A stretch of DNA of 64,000 nucleotides from Paenibacillus sp. J23TS9 (lineage in GTDB: Bacteria; Bacillota; Bacilli; Paenibacillales; Paenibacillaceae). Position 1 is the first letter of the stretch, and each line of letters begins with the position of its first letter. Below are positions 43,501 to 53,328 of the stretch, piece by piece. Below the pieces are notes generated by a model that saw nothing but the letters and a program-made list of their open reading frames with translations, was not told the DNA's origin and did not search any database. Made by a program: the position numbers and the translations under genes. The DNA lies in contig NZ_BOSG01000001.1 of assembly GCF_018403225.1 (NCBI RefSeq), positions 2,232,001-2,296,000 of the forward strand, read 5' to 3'.

Positions 43501-46028
43501 GCCATGTAGTTAACATTATCGGTCAGATCGCGCCATGTACCCGCGGCACCAGGTACGCTTGCCTGTCCGCCCAGCTTGCCTTCCGCACCAACCTCCCTGG
43601 ATACGGTTGTCACCTGCTCTGCGAACGTCGCCAGTGTCTCGATCATATTGTTCATCGTATCCGCAAGTTCGGCAATCTCACCCTTCGCCTCGACCGTAAG
43701 GTTCTGCTTCAGGTTACCATTCGCCACCGCGGTGACGACTTTCGCAATGCCGCGCACCTGATCGGTCAGATTGTTCGCCATTCCGTTTACGTTATCGGTT
43801 AAGTCCTTCCAGATCCCCGCTACTCCGAGCACCTGGGCTTGTCCTCCGAGCTTACCGTCCGTTCCTACCTCGCGGGCCACACGGATAACTTCGGACGCAA
43901 AGGAATTCAGCTGATCCACCATGGTGTTAACGGTATTTTTCAGCTCCAACAGCTCGCCTCTCACTTCAACCGTAATTTTCTTGGACAAATCTCCGTTGGC
44001 TACGGCCGTCGTTACTCCGGCAATATTTCTCATCTGAATGGTCAGATTACGAGTCATATTATTAACGGTATCGGTAAGATCCTTCCAAGTACCGGACACA
44101 TCCTTTACATCTGCTTGTGCGCCAAGTTTTCCTTCTGTGCCCACCTCGCGTGCAACACGTGTCACTTCGGAAGCAAACATGCTGAGCTGATCCACCATGG
44201 TATTCATCGTGTTCTTCAGCTCAAGGAGCTCACCCTTAACGTCAACGGTAATCTTTTTGGATAGATCGCCCTTGGCTACAGCTGTCGTCACATCTGCGAT
44301 ATTCCGCACCTGATCCGTCAGGTTGCGGGCCATGTTATTAACGCCTTCCGTCAGATCCTTCCAGGTTCCTCCGACGCCTTTAACCTGCGCTTGTCCTCCC
44401 AGCTTGCCCTCGGTACCGACTTCATGCGCTACCCGCGTAACCTCGGATGCAAATGTACTGAGCTGGTCCACCATTGTATTGATGGTAATCTTAAGTTCCA
44501 GAATTTCGCCTTGTACATCGGCTGTAATTTTTTTGGACAAATCGCCATTCGCGACAGCCGTCGTTACGACTGCAATATTCCGCACCTGATTCGTTAGATT
44601 CGAAGCCATGTAATTGACGCTCTCCGTCAGATCACGCCATGTACCAGCGACTCCTTTAACCTGCGCCTGCCCGCCGAGCATGCCCAGTGTGCCAACCTCC
44701 CGCGCCACGCGCGTCACTTCAGAGGCAAACGTACTCAGCTGATCCACCATCGTATTAATGGTGTTCTTCATCTCTAAGATCTCGCCCTTGGCGTCTACCG
44801 TAATATGCTTCGATAAATCGCCTTTCGCCACGGCTGTCGTTACTTCCGCGATATTGCGGACCTGATCGGTCAGGGTGCCCGCCATAATATTCACACTGTC
44901 TGTAAGGAACTTCCAGGTTCCTGATACCCCTTTAACATCCGCCTGACCCCCGAGCTTCCCTTCTGCAGAAACCTCCTGCGCAACCCGGGTTACTTCGGAT
45001 GCAAAATTGCTCAGCTGATCCACCATCGTGTTGATCGTGTTTTTGAGCTCGAGCAGCTCGCCCTGTACATCAGCGGTTATTTTTTTCGATAAATCCCCGT
45101 TCGCCACGGCTGTTGTAACGACAGCAATATTCCGCACCTGATCCGTAAGATTAGAGGCCATGTCATTGACGCTGTCGGTCAAGTCTTTCCATGTGCCAGA
45201 GACGCCTCTAACATTCGCTTGACCGCCGAGCTTGCCTTCCGTACCAACTTCTCTGGCCATACGCGTCACTTCAGAAGCAAATGTGGACAGCTGATCCACC
45301 ATCGTGTTGATCGTGTTCTTGAGCTCCAGAATCTCGCCGCTGGCATTAACCGTAATCTGTTTGGTCAGATCCCCTTTCGCCACGGCTGTGGTTACCTGTG
45401 CAATACTGCGGACCTGATTTGTTAAATTCGCCGCCATGTTATTGACGCTTTCTGTCAAATCCTTCCATGTACCCGAGACACCCTTAACATCGGCCTGGCC
45501 GCCGAGAATGCCCTCTGTACCTACTTCCCGTGCTACACGAGTAACTTCTGAGGCGAAATTACTGAGCTGGTTAACCATTTTATTGATGTTGTTGGCTGAT
45601 TTTTTATACTCTCCAGTCAGCGGTCTCCCCTCAAATTCAAGCTCGACCGTCTGTGATAAATCACCCTGCGCAACAGCATTGATAACTCTTACCATTTCAC
45701 TGGTAGGCTGAATTAGATCTGTAATAAGGCCGTTTAATGATTCGACGGATTGCTGCCATGAACCGCCTGTATTTTTATGTGAGAACCGGCGAGTAAGCTT
45801 ACCTTCTTTGCCTACCACTTTGGATACGGTTTGTATTTCGTTTACCAGGTTCTCCTGCATTTCCATAATTTCATTGAATGTATCTGCAACTTTGCCGGCA
45901 ATCCCTGTTTGGTCATAGGGCATTCGATATGAAAAATCGCCCTTTTTCAAAGCCATGAGTGCATTCAGTAATTCTCCGGTATGTACCTGATCACTCTGCG
46001 AATCCCGATTGGATTTTTCGTCCGACAT
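40560..46028 (-). CDS. Soluble poly-HAMP hybrid histidine kinase with three receiver domains
   Basis: About 1822 residues with no membrane segment. From the N-terminus: a HAMP-like unit (about 18-60), a divergent unit (about 95-185), then eight 92-residue HAMP repeats (about 186-905) sharing GTWKDLTxSVNxMAxNL and [12 protein letters not shown]; a GAF domain (about 910-1075); a short coiled coil; HisKA with the phosphorylated histidine in [10 protein letters not shown] near 1144; HATPase_c with SNAFKF, DTGIGIP and [10 protein letters not shown]; then receiver 1 (about 1420, acceptor in TLDLRL), a degenerate receiver 2 (about 1542) and receiver 3 (about 1689, acceptor in LMDIMMP). The layout matches fungal group III kinases (Nik1/Os-1) with added GAF and receivers. 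GGGAGAGG sets the start at ATG 46028. No partner regulator is adjacent. Confidence 0.95.
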   Translation of the reverse strand: MSDEKSNRDSQSDQVHTGELLNALMALKKGDFSYRMPYDQTGIAGKVADTFNEIMEMQENLVNEIQTVSKVVGKEGKLTRRFSHKNTGGSWQQSVESLNGLITDLIQPTSEMVRVINAVAQGDLSQTVELEFEGRPLTGEYKKSANNINKMVNQLSNFASEVTRVAREVGTEGILGGQADVKGVSGTWKDLTESVNNMAANLTNQVRSIAQVTTAVAKGDLTKQITVNASGEILELKNTINTMVDQLSTFASEVTRMAREVGTEGKLGGQANVRGVSGTWKDLTDSVNDMASNLTDQVRNIAVVTTAVANGDLSKKITADVQGELLELKNTINTMVDQLSNFASEVTRVAQEVSAEGKLGGQADVKGVSGTWKFLTDSVNIMAGTLTDQVRNIAEVTTAVAKGDLSKHITVDAKGEILEMKNTINTMVDQLSTFASEVTRVAREVGTLGMLGGQAQVKGVAGTWRDLTESVNYMASNLTNQVRNIAVVTTAVANGDLSKKITADVQGEILELKITINTMVDQLSTFASEVTRVAHEVGTEGKLGGQAQVKGVGGTWKDLTEGVNNMARNLTDQVRNIADVTTAVAKGDLSKKITVDVKGELLELKNTMNTMVDQLSMFASEVTRVAREVGTEGKLGAQADVKDVSGTWKDLTDTVNNMTRNLTIQMRNIAGVTTAVANGDLSKKITVEVRGELLELKNTVNTMVDQLNSFASEVIRVAREVGTDGKLGGQAQVLGVAGIWKDLTDNVNGMANNLTDQVRGIAKVVTAVANGNLKQNLTVEAKGEIAELADTMNNMIETLATFAEQVTTVSREVGAEGKLGGQASVPGAAGTWRDLTDNVNYMASTLTTQVRAITNVATAVTNGDLSRTIDVAAAGEVASLKDNVNEMIRNLKETTRINTDQDWLKTNLAKFSRLLQGQRDLNAITRMILSELAPLVSMQHGVFYINEPVNGEPVLTLFASYAYQNRKHLSNRFRAGEGLVGQCLIEKQRILLSNVPNDYVVISSGLGEAVPLNIVLLPIVFEEQVLGVLELASFRAFNDIDLAFLDQLTESIGIVVNTMQANRRTEELLKQSQSLTEELQKQQLELQHTNDELEDKAKMLVIQKAEVESKNNEVEIAKKFLEEKAEQLALTSRYKSEFLANMSHELRTPLNSLLLLAEQLADNPDANLTDHQVKFAKTIQDSGIELLNLINDILDLSKIESGTVSPDYSEISMQTLMDGLDRSFRHMVDDSRLEFGIKIDKNVPEVIVTDQKRLQQILKNLLSNAFKFTEEGQIQVHLRTADDGWNTENKLLNEAAAVLCFSVSDTGIGIPEEKQQIIFEAFQQADGSTNREYGGTGLGLAISREIAAMLGGELTLYSVVGKGSIFNLYLPIDTEVPLKEEPVKYVPEVIDVTPPEQKLSFTRKSDHINDDRDRIEPGDRVFLIVEDDIKFNEILLDILHKRNIKAVITTKGSNALELARKYNPLAITLDLRLGDMDGWMVIEHLKNDIHIRHIPVCVITVEEDEIELMQKGVYDYICKPVTNEELENTLDKLNHFADQTVHRLLIAMADEGRRNESMELIGSTDVEISAVNSAEEVLAELKQNDYDCVLVDNDLKDMDVLHLIREMIRMPKNKHVPIVLNRSCKWSHSEEDELEELKKSAVLKEVKTAVQMLDETSIFLHRQSENLSEESRAIIMKLYQSDDMIKFKKVLVVDDDIRNVFALTTILERHNMMVIPAENGYEAIRLLEETADIEIVLMDIMMPVMDGYETTRAIREKPEFKDLPIIALTAKAMKGDREECLEAGASDYITKPVNSAQLLSMIRSWLGTEPEPGEPRAGSETD
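43320..45473 (-). repeat. Tandem 276-bp repeats encoding HAMP units
   Basis: Eight consecutive copies of a 92-codon unit inside the kinase gene, the last one incomplete at its C-terminal side. Each begins with GTW(K/R)DLT, and has a GDL turn and [13 protein letters not shown] helix. Sequence identity between copies is high at protein and fair at DNA level. Confidence 0.9.
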
Positions 46029-46150
46029 GGTCATTATCCTCTCCCGACATTAATTTTCAGCATGTCATGAATTGTATGTTATTACCCTTAATCATTTTAC
46101 TATGCTCGAGAGATTCTGTCATTTTTCTCCCAAATATGAATGAATACAGC

Positions 46151-46178
46151 AAAAAAAGCGCCTGATAAACCAGGCGCT
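46151..46178 (-). terminator. Terminator of the nitroreductase gene
   Basis: AGCGCCTG (46157-46164) pairs with CAGGCGCT (46171-46178), with seven T residues following on the minus strand. Confidence 0.9.
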
Positions 46179-46227
46179 CCGTAAGGTATCCATAGAGTCA
46201 AATGACAACTGGTTACCGGCAAATTCC

Positions 46228-46827
46228 TTATTTAAAAACTTTGATGCGATCTTCAAGCGGTTGGAATTGTTTCTCGCCTGCTGGCGCTTCCACTTTACCG
46301 AAAGGCATTTGAGCGAGCAGTTTCCAGCTTGCAGGCAGGTTCCATTCAGCTGCAACTTGTTGGTCAATCAGCGGATTGTAGTGCTGCAGGCTTGCTCCCA
46401 GACCTTCTGCTTCCAGTGCAGTCCAGATCACCAGTTGAAGCATGCCGGAGGATTGCAGGGACCATACAGGGAAGTTATCCTTGTAGGTCTCGAATTGGGA
46501 TTGAAGACCTTCGATAACGGAATTGTCCTCGAAGAATAATACAGTACCATATCCATTGCGGAAAGCGCCCATTTTCTCGGCTGTCGGTGCAAAGTTTTCA
46601 GCTGGAACGACAGCTTTCAGTGTCTTTTCTGTAATGTTCCACAGTTTGTCATGCTGTTCGCCCAAAAGAACGACAACACGTGCGCTTTGAGAGTTGAATG
46701 AGGATGGTGTGTGTTTTACAGCTTCATTCACGATTTCCTGGATTTTTTCATCAGATACAGTGATATCCTTGCTGATTCCATATATGGAACGTCTTCCTTT
46801 GAGTGCGGAGAAAAATTCGTTAGACAT
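46228..46827 (-). CDS. Nitroreductase family protein (HBN1/Frm2-like)
   Basis: About 199 residues; FMN-dependent oxidoreductase fold. RRSIYGIS near 12 binds the FMN phosphate, HTPSSFNSQSARVVVL near 39-54 is the FMN-binding strand, and EAEGLGASLQHYNP near 142-155 is the second family motif. This set is typical of the compact bacterial/fungal Frm2-like branch. The start is ATG 46827 after TGGAGG; the ATG at 46845 lies upstream of that site. Reduces quinones or nitro compounds with NAD(P)H; natural substrate unknown. Confidence 0.9.
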   Translation of the reverse strand: MSNEFFSALKGRRSIYGISKDITVSDEKIQEIVNEAVKHTPSSFNSQSARVVVLLGEQHDKLWNITEKTLKAVVPAENFAPTAEKMGAFRNGYGTVLFFEDNSVIEGLQSQFETYKDNFPVWSLQSSGMLQLVIWTALEAEGLGASLQHYNPLIDQQVAAEWNLPASWKLLAQMPFGKVEAPAGEKQFQPLEDRIKVFK

Positions 46828-46937
46828 TTTTATAGTTACCTCCAATAATCTATTTACTTACTTTTTTATTATATATTCCAATCTTCTCTGTTGCAATACT
46901 TTGTTTTAAAGTTCATGGATATTTAAACCTGTTGAAA

Positions 46938-46976
46938 CAAAAAGAAACCTTCTCCAAGTAGGAAAGGTTTCTTTTT
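46938..46976. terminator. Bidirectional terminator
   Basis: AAAAAGAAACCTT pairs with AAGGTTTCTTTTT around a 13-base loop. It follows the MurB-like gene on the minus strand. Confidence 0.85.
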
Positions 46977-47004
46977 CAAGCAAATATACGTTGTTCTGTT
47001 CCGC

Positions 47005-48027
47005 CTATTTAACCACGACAACTTCTGGCTCCGGTTCAAAACCAAACGCCGTATTCACGCCTTCAATAATCGTGTTCATTAAATATTGGATTTCCTCAGC
47101 CGTGGCATGATTATGGTTAATAATCATATTCCCGTGATAAGGGGATATCATGGCACCGCCATACTCCTTGCCCTTCAAATTCAAGCGGTCTACAAGCGCA
47201 CCGACCGGCACGCCATAATCATAATTGTTTTTGAACACCGAGCCGCAGGAAGGATATTCAAAATGCCGCTTGCCGTTACGGTACTTAGCGATATCAGTCA
47301 TGTCGGAGGGAATCATCAATCCCTGCTTCGTCAATGCCGAAGCTTCAGCATCCATATACGAATAGAATGATGCCAATGTGGACATTCCTTCCTTTGCTTT
47401 CCAGCGCTTCAGCAGTTCATTGCCCGCAGCGATTTGCTGCGCATCCGGAACCGCCAGCATATCGGCCCCCAACACTAGCCAAGGATTCATCTGGAAGATG
47501 GACTGCTTATAACCGTACTTGCACTGGGAAACATCGATGGATTGCATGGAAAGAGACGGGTCGGATAAGTCCACATAATAAACCGTCTTGATAATATCGC
47601 TGATCTGATGGTGATTGTACTTGGCGTTCATGAATATACCCGCTCCTAGACCTCCAGGCAGAAGATACGTAAATTCATAGCCTGGAATGTTGAACAGGAG
47701 TCCGCTGATCGACAGCATGGACATGGGTGTTCCTGAGGATATAAACCATTTGGACGGCTGAATGTCCCAGTATACAAATTTTTTCAAGGAAATATAGAGA
47801 GTGTCCTCCCGCGGATTATCCGGAAACAACAAATTAGAGCCCATTCCGCAAATAAAATAGTCCAGTCCATGCGTTCTGCATCCCTGAAGTAGTGTAAGCA
47901 GCTCTTCTACGGTTTCCGGCATAGCAAAAAAGTTCGCCTTTCCGCCAATTTGATAAGAGGAATGATTGGCAAGGGGTTCATTTCGCATGCATAAATTTTC
48001 AAATGTCATCCGGTTATTCAACATCAT
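47005..48027 (-). CDS. MurB-like FAD-binding protein (UDP-N-acetylmuramate dehydrogenase family)
   Basis: A 340-residue protein with the MurB layout: an FAD-binding segment with SSYQIGGKANFFAMPETVEEL near 23-43 and GMGSNLLF near 60, LLPGGLGAGIFMNA near 120, and a C-terminal MurB_C domain with PSCGSVFKN near 260 (the serine is the proton donor in MurB), LNLKG near 284 and EPEVVVV at the end. It diverges from housekeeping MurB: GLGAGIFMNA replaces the usual GTVGGA-x-MNAGA, and PSCGSVFKN the usual SAGSFFKNP. It may be a paralogue with a special substrate. GAAGGA precedes the ATG. Confidence 0.8.
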   Translation of the reverse strand: MMLNNRMTFENLCMRNEPLANHSSYQIGGKANFFAMPETVEELLTLLQGCRTHGLDYFICGMGSNLLFPDNPREDTLYISLKKFVYWDIQPSKWFISSGTPMSMLSISGLLFNIPGYEFTYLLPGGLGAGIFMNAKYNHHQISDIIKTVYYVDLSDPSLSMQSIDVSQCKYGYKQSIFQMNPWLVLGADMLAVPDAQQIAAGNELLKRWKAKEGMSTLASFYSYMDAEASALTKQGLMIPSDMTDIAKYRNGKRHFEYPSCGSVFKNNYDYGVPVGALVDRLNLKGKEYGGAMISPYHGNMIINHNHATAEEIQYLMNTIIEGVNTAFGFEPEPEVVVVK

Positions 48028-48279
48028 GGATCCTTCTCACTTTCAACTTCATTTTGAGGGTTTCATAAATCCTTTGTTTTTATCTTTTTTCACGTAGACC
48101 TATCTATTCTAATATATCGCCCGGCATAACGCCATGTGTCATTTCATACGAGCTTACAGAGTATGTAAACGGATTTATTTTAAATAAAAGGCTGCAGATC
48201 CGACGGAACGAGTATCCGTCACATGTTCCGGGTCAATAATGATCATTACTGAATGTAAAATATTTCCGAGGTGACACCC

Positions 48280-49376
48280 ATGAATTCACGTAAACCCCTG
48301 CTTTCTCAAGGCATTATGATCATTTTACTTTCGATAGGAATCATGAACCATGTGTTCATCATCCCTCTCCTGCTACAAACGTCACGCAGGGACTCCTGGA
48401 TTTCCGTTCTAATTTCCATATTGCCGCTGATGTTGTTTCCGGAATGATTTATTTTATAGCCAAACAAATGAAAGACAGAAAAATCGAGGTGTGGCTGAAG
48501 GATCAATTTGGTGTGACGGCAGCTGTGATCTTTAAGACTCTAATGTGTATTTTTATGTTTTCCATATGTTTCTATACACTCTTTGATACCACCAACTGGG
48601 CGAAAATCACCTTCTTATCTGCGACTCCGGTTCTCGTTACCTCCCTTATTCTGCTGGCCTTGTGCTTTTATGCGGTAATCAAAGGATTTAAGGCCATTGC
48701 CAACGCTTCGGGTATCCTTCTGCCTCTCGTGGTCGTGCTGGGTTTTTTCATTATGTTCGTCAATGTCCAGTACAAAGATTTCACTCAGCTGTTTCCTGTA
48801 CTTGAAAATGGTTGGGGCAATGTAGGTACGGGTGTGATGTATGCCTGCTCCGGCTCGTTTGAGATATTCATTTACCTTTTCATTCAGCCCAAGCTTGATA
48901 AACCCGCCAAAGCATGGCAGCTGCTTCTGCTCGCTCTTGTATTGATCGGGTTGACTCTGGGGCCGCTAGTTGGAGCAATCACCATATTCGATCCTATGGA
49001 GGCAGAAAGACAGCGTTATCCTGCTTATGAAGAATGGCGGGTTGCGACACTGGGCAAATACATCGCACAAACAGATTTCTTTTCCATTTATCAATGGCTG
49101 TCAGGCGCGTTCATCCGCATTTCAATTGCTTTGTATTTAATAGTGGATATTTGGGATATTAAAATAAAGAGAATCCGGATATTAACTTATTTTGCACTGG
49201 TGCTCGTGCTTTACTTCTTAAACATGTTTGGACCTGATGATATTCATTTCCTCAGGTTTATGAAAAATTACTATTTCCCGGCCTCCTTTATCTTCTTGGC
49301 CCTGATTACTTGCGTTCTGTTCATCTTGGCTTACATCTCATCCAGAAAGAAGGTGCAGGAGGATCATGGCACTTGA
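48280..49376 (+). pseudogene. Spore germination permease subunit (GerB family), split by a one-base frameshift
   Basis: ATG 48280 follows a strong GAGGTGA and opens a frame (NSRKPLLSQGIMII... SRRDSWISVLISILPLML) that is clearly the N-terminus of a GerB permease, but it stops at TGA 48445-48447. The remaining 310 residues run in the next frame from ATG 48444 to 49376. Adding one T to the run at 48436-48438 joins them as LMLFSGMIYFIAK and gives a 365-residue protein, the size of the intact paralogue at 31979-33070 (363). The stop and the internal ATG overlap as ATGA, but no ribosome site precedes that ATG. Either receptor 2 has lost its permease or a base is missing from the assembly. Confidence 0.88.
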
Positions 49377-50859
49377 AAGCCAGTCGCAGCCATTCGCCAA
49401 CAATAATGAAACAATTGATAAAGTCTTCCTGGAACAATATTATGCAGAGTGCCAAGATGTGGTCCTTCACCCCTTTTATGTAGGCGACTCCGCAAATAGA
49501 CAGACCATTCTGCTGATTTACTGTGATGGCATGTCCAATACCGGGCAAATCAACCAGTTTGTGCTGCCCAGACTTGAAAGAATGTACGGAAAAACGGGAT
49601 TCTCAAGCGCCTCGGACATCGAGGATTGCCAGTACATTCCCCTTACCCGGCTTAAGGCCGATCAGCTCCTGAAGGAACTTGATATTAAGGTGTTCGCAGG
49701 AATGCTTGTTGTCTATTTCCAAGAAATCCACGCTTTCTTTACCATGGATGTCAGCGACCAGCCCAACCGGTCTCCGGAAGAGTCATCCACCGAGTCCTCC
49801 ATCAAAGGACCTCATGACGGATTTACCGAATCCCTCACCACCAACGTAGCCTTGGTTCGAAAACGCCTAAGATCGCAATCATTTTGCGTGGAAAATTTTG
49901 TGCTCTCCGAACGCGGGCAGACCAAAGTCTCTCTTCTCTACATTAAAGATATAATTAATCAGGATATAGTAACTGAAATCCGAAGCCGTTTGAATAGCTA
50001 TGAAGGGGATGCCATCATAGGCACATCCCAAATTGAGGATCTGGTTCAGGGAGATCTCAAGAGCATTTTTCCTTTAACTGATTATGTCGGCAGACCGGAT
50101 TATGTGGCGGACAGTATCTTAAGCGGCAGATTTGCGGTCATATTTGACGGCTCTCCCATGGCTATCATAGCTCCCATCACCTTGTCATCCCTAATTAAGT
50201 CGCCGGAAGATACAAACATGCCTTTTCATATCGTTTCAATTCAACGAATTATGCGTTTGGCAGGCCTTGTGATAGCACTCTTTTTACCTGGCTTCTACAT
50301 TGCCCTGACAAGCTTTAATATCGAACAAGTCCCTACCCCGCTGCTTGCTACCATTATGAACTCAAGATCGGGATTACCGTTTTCCATTTCTATGGAAACC
50401 TTTATGATGCTTTTTCTATTCGAGGTATTTCATGAAGCAGGCATTAGACTTCCCAAATCAGTCGGGCAGACCATCACTGTCGTCGGCGGTTTGATCGTCG
50501 GTGATGCAGCCATTCGCGCGGGCATTACCTCTCCCACAATGATCGTAATGGTTGCGGTCACCATTATCGCTACCTTCACGCTGGTCAATCAGGTATTGGC
50601 AGGGACAACGGCTATCATCAGACTGTATGTCCTTATGCTCTCTTCATTTTTGGGGATGTTTGGCTTCTTTATTGCCTTGTTTTCGCTTGTTTTGCATCTT
50701 GCTACACTGGAATGCTATGGAGTTCCATACCTGGCTCCTATCTCACCGTATATTAACCGTGATGCATGGGAAGGGCTGTTACGAAAACCCATAAAAGATA
50801 TGTTTCGCCGTCCGAAGGTACTGCGCACCCAAGACCCTACCCGAAAAGGAAGCGAATAG
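49366..50859 (+). CDS. Spore germination protein GerA family
   Basis: A 497-residue A subunit, the paralogue of the protein at 33067-34554. It keeps SSTESSIKGPHDGFTESLTTNVAL near 145, GRPDYVADSILSGRFAVIFDG near 242 and EAGIRLPKSVGQTITVVGGL plus VGDAAIRAGITSP near 362-392. The start overlaps the permease stop by 11 bases. With an intact permease it would form a second germinant receptor of different specificity. Confidence 0.95.
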   Translation: MALESQSQPFANNNETIDKVFLEQYYAECQDVVLHPFYVGDSANRQTILLIYCDGMSNTGQINQFVLPRLERMYGKTGFSSASDIEDCQYIPLTRLKADQLLKELDIKVFAGMLVVYFQEIHAFFTMDVSDQPNRSPEESSTESSIKGPHDGFTESLTTNVALVRKRLRSQSFCVENFVLSERGQTKVSLLYIKDIINQDIVTEIRSRLNSYEGDAIIGTSQIEDLVQGDLKSIFPLTDYVGRPDYVADSILSGRFAVIFDGSPMAIIAPITLSSLIKSPEDTNMPFHIVSIQRIMRLAGLVIALFLPGFYIALTSFNIEQVPTPLLATIMNSRSGLPFSISMETFMMLFLFEVFHEAGIRLPKSVGQTITVVGGLIVGDAAIRAGITSPTMIVMVAVTIIATFTLVNQVLAGTTAIIRLYVLMLSSFLGMFGFFIALFSLVLHLATLECYGVPYLAPISPYINRDAWEGLLRKPIKDMFRRPKVLRTQDPTRKGSE

Positions 50860-50863
50860 AGAA

Positions 50864-52003
50864 ATGAAGGGCATACAAGGCATGATTTTGCTACTCTTTT
50901 GTACGGCTGTGTTGACCGGCTGCTGGGATCAGAAAGCTGTTCAGGATATGAACATTATTACGGCCGTTGGTGTTGATTACGTAAAGGACAAATACGTAAT
51001 CTACGGCAAGCTCTCGGATTTCAGCTCGGTAGTAACGAGTGAAAGCGGCGCCGGTAGCAAGAAAGCAACCTCTTGGGTAGGTAGGGGAGAAGGTCCCACC
51101 GTTTCTTTGGCCTTCAATGATATGTACCCTTCATCGCAGCATCAAACATTATGGACTCATGTGAAATCCATTGTTTTAACCGAATCCGCGTTGCAGAATT
51201 TAACCGATATTTTCGAAGAAATGCTGCGATCAAGAGATATTCGTTATACGCCTTGGGTTTTTGCTACCAAGATGCCCATCGAGGACATTTTCAATGCGGA
51301 AACCACATTCAATCAATCACCGCTTAAGCTATTGATGTTCGAACCAAAAGAAGTATACAAACAATATTCTGCTGTGGAGCCCATTCGTCTGCAAAAGCTG
51401 ATGAACGCTGTACGTGAGCCGGCTACTGCAATCATGCTTCCTGATATCTCCATCACGACAAAGCATTGGAAGACCAATGATAAAGACAATTCCATGATGG
51501 TGCTTAATGGTGTATTTGTTATTCAACAAGGAGTCAATAAAGGTTGGGTCAGCCAAGAAGAGTTAAGCGGTGCCAGAATAGTCAAGTTCAGCTCTATAAA
51601 TCGTTTTCCGCTTAATTTGGACTCAAGCAAAGGCGCACCTTCATCGCTGAGTATGCATCACGCCAATTCTGCTTATCAGTTGAATCAAAAGAAAGGCAAA
51701 CTAGCGTTTGATGTCACAGTAACCGTCCATGCGAATATTACCGAGTCCGCCTGGAAAAAGGGAATGGATGAACAGCAGATGAAAATGGCTGCGGAGCAGA
51801 AGCTGACGCGTGACATTCTTGAAAACTTCACCAAGACCCAAAAGAAAGGCATTGATCTGTATGGATTCGAAGAATGGCTCTACCGTTATCATTACAAGTT
51901 GTGGAAACAAAAAAGCAGCGGTGGTCCGCTGCTCCCTGATCTGGAGATGGGTAACGTGAAGGTTACGGTGAAAATTGACCACTCCAACACCTATAAAATG
52001 TAA
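50864..52003 (+). CDS. Ger(x)C family germination lipoprotein
   Basis: A 379-residue lipoprotein with the lipobox LTGC near residue 19 followed by WDQKAVQDMNIITAVGVDY. Domain layout is as in the paralogue at 34551-35696. It begins four bases after the GerA stop and ends ger operon 2. The convergent NTF2-fold gene follows after seven bases, leaving no room for a separate terminator. Confidence 0.95.
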   Translation: MKGIQGMILLLFCTAVLTGCWDQKAVQDMNIITAVGVDYVKDKYVIYGKLSDFSSVVTSESGAGSKKATSWVGRGEGPTVSLAFNDMYPSSQHQTLWTHVKSIVLTESALQNLTDIFEEMLRSRDIRYTPWVFATKMPIEDIFNAETTFNQSPLKLLMFEPKEVYKQYSAVEPIRLQKLMNAVREPATAIMLPDISITTKHWKTNDKDNSMMVLNGVFVIQQGVNKGWVSQEELSGARIVKFSSINRFPLNLDSSKGAPSSLSMHHANSAYQLNQKKGKLAFDVTVTVHANITESAWKKGMDEQQMKMAAEQKLTRDILENFTKTQKKGIDLYGFEEWLYRYHYKLWKQKSSGGPLLPDLEMGNVKVTVKIDHSNTYKM

Positions 52004-52010
52004 ACAAGTC

Positions 52011-52388
52011 CTACTTTTTCTCCATATCGCTCCGTCCCCAGTATGCTGTCATGCTGGTGATGAGTCCATTTTCATTAAATGTCATGACCTCGATGATATG
52101 AAAAATAAACGCGGAGCCATCTACCTGAGTCTCTATATGTAACGCCATTGCACCCGAATTTCCGTGTGAGGCCCTGATCGGCTCCTGCCGGTGGATTCGG
52201 GTATTCCCGTTGACAACCTTCCGGTAAAATTCCGTGATAGCGGCTTTCCCTTGAACCGGGGCCGTACCCGCAGGATCCTCTACAGTGGCTTCTTCAGCAA
52301 AAAGCGAAAGTATTCCCTCTAAGTTATCCTGATTAAAACTGTCGATATACGATTGCATTGCTGTCTTGATTTCCTGTTCTGTTGGCAT
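52011..52388 (-). CDS. NTF2-fold protein, steroid delta-isomerase-like (SnoaL family)
   Basis: About 125 residues. FAEEATVEDPAG near 29-40 and GKAAITEFYRKVV near 46-58 strongly resemble bacterial ketosteroid isomerase, including the aspartate of VEDP used as general base. The C-terminal IFHIIEVMTFNENGLI completes the cone-shaped fold. The start is ATG 52388, preceded by GGAGG; the frame is open further upstream but without a ribosome site. Steroid isomerisation is unlikely in this organism, so the substrate is open. Confidence 0.82.
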   Translation of the reverse strand: MPTEQEIKTAMQSYIDSFNQDNLEGILSLFAEEATVEDPAGTAPVQGKAAITEFYRKVVNGNTRIHRQEPIRASHGNSGAMALHIETQVDGSAFIFHIIEVMTFNENGLITSMTAYWGRSDMEKK

Positions 52389-52550
52389 TTCGTTTCCTCC
52401 TTCAGTACGATGGACTGGTTTGGCAAGACTTGTTGTGATCGTACTTTTCATTATTCACCCTCAGAGTTTACCTTGTCAAACGCTGCCTCTATACCGGATC
52501 GATCTCCTCTAACACTTTACATGATGCCCCGATCAGGATAAGGTTATATA

Positions 52551-52580
52551 TTGAGGCCTTACTAATACGGGCAATATACT
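52551..52580 (+). promoter_or_regulatory. Candidate sigma-A promoter of mqnB-mqnD
   Basis: TTGAGG at 52551-52556 and TATACT at 52575-52580 with an 18-base spacer, about 40 bases before ATG 52621. Confidence 0.4.
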
Positions 52581-52620
52581 AATTCGAGTTGAACACGGAT
52601 TATGCGAGAGGGGGGTCTGC

Positions 52621-53328
52621 ATGAAATCAGATATGGACACAGTGCTTCATAGCAGGGTAACTGTAAAAGATACCCTTTTGTCCGGACGTGTACTCATTAT
52701 GACGGCTGTAGAAGCAGAGCAGCAGGCCATGCTTCGCGGGATCGGCGATTCGAAAATTTTTGATGTAAAGCTCGCTGGATTCGGCCCTGCATCTGCGGCG
52801 GCACGGACTGCGGCGGAGCTCTCTGCGTCCGACTATGGACTCGTCATCAGTGCAGGCATCGGCGGCGGTTTCCCGGGAAAAGCGGACGTAGGTTCTACCG
52901 TTATCGCAGACCGGATTATTGCGGCTGATCTGGGCGCAGAAACCCCGGACGGATTTCTTAGCGTGGACGAGCTCGGATTCGGCAGCTCTGTTATCATGCC
53001 CGAGCCCGCCTTGGTACAAGCATTTATAGACGTGATGTCGTCCACCGGGATCAATGCAAACCGGGGCTCCATCCTGACCGTTACCACAGGAACAGGCTCT
53101 GCGGAGAGAACAGCAGCCTTAACTACAAGAATCCATGATGCGACAGCCGAAGGCATGGAAGGCTTCGGTGTTGCGACTGCAGCCAAGCTGTGGAATCTGC
53201 CTGTGCTCGAGATCCGCACTATTTCCAACGCCGTGGGACCGCGAGACCGGGCGGCCTGGCGTATGAAAGAAGCATTTGCTGCACTTGAAGCCGCAGGCGC
53301 TATCTTAAGGAGGGTAATCACAGAATGA
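52621..53328 (+). CDS. mqnB: Futalosine hydrolase
   Basis: A 235-residue nucleoside phosphorylase/hydrolase-fold protein that cleaves futalosine to dehypoxanthine futalosine and hypoxanthine in menaquinone synthesis. Visible are VLIMTAVEAEQQAML near 25-39, ISAGIGGGFPGKADVGSTVIADRII near 77-101 and EGMEGFGVATAAKLW near 178-192, the last being the purine/ribose site region. GAGGGGGG precedes the ATG. It overlaps mqnD by four bases (ATGA), confirming the pathway assignment. Confidence 0.92.
   Translation: MKSDMDTVLHSRVTVKDTLLSGRVLIMTAVEAEQQAMLRGIGDSKIFDVKLAGFGPASAAARTAAELSASDYGLVISAGIGGGFPGKADVGSTVIADRIIAADLGAETPDGFLSVDELGFGSSVIMPEPALVQAFIDVMSSTGINANRGSILTVTTGTGSAERTAALTTRIHDATAEGMEGFGVATAAKLWNLPVLEIRTISNAVGPRDRAAWRMKEAFAALEAAGAILRRVITE

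Noticed and set aside
43320..45473. CRISPR or other DNA-level repeat array
   Set aside because: The periodic signal is 276 bases long, stays in frame and encodes HAMP units, so it is a protein repeat.
48181..48279. Sporulation promoter upstream of ger operon 2
   Set aside because: I looked for sigma-G or sigma-F elements before ATG 48280 but found only partial matches with wrong spacing.
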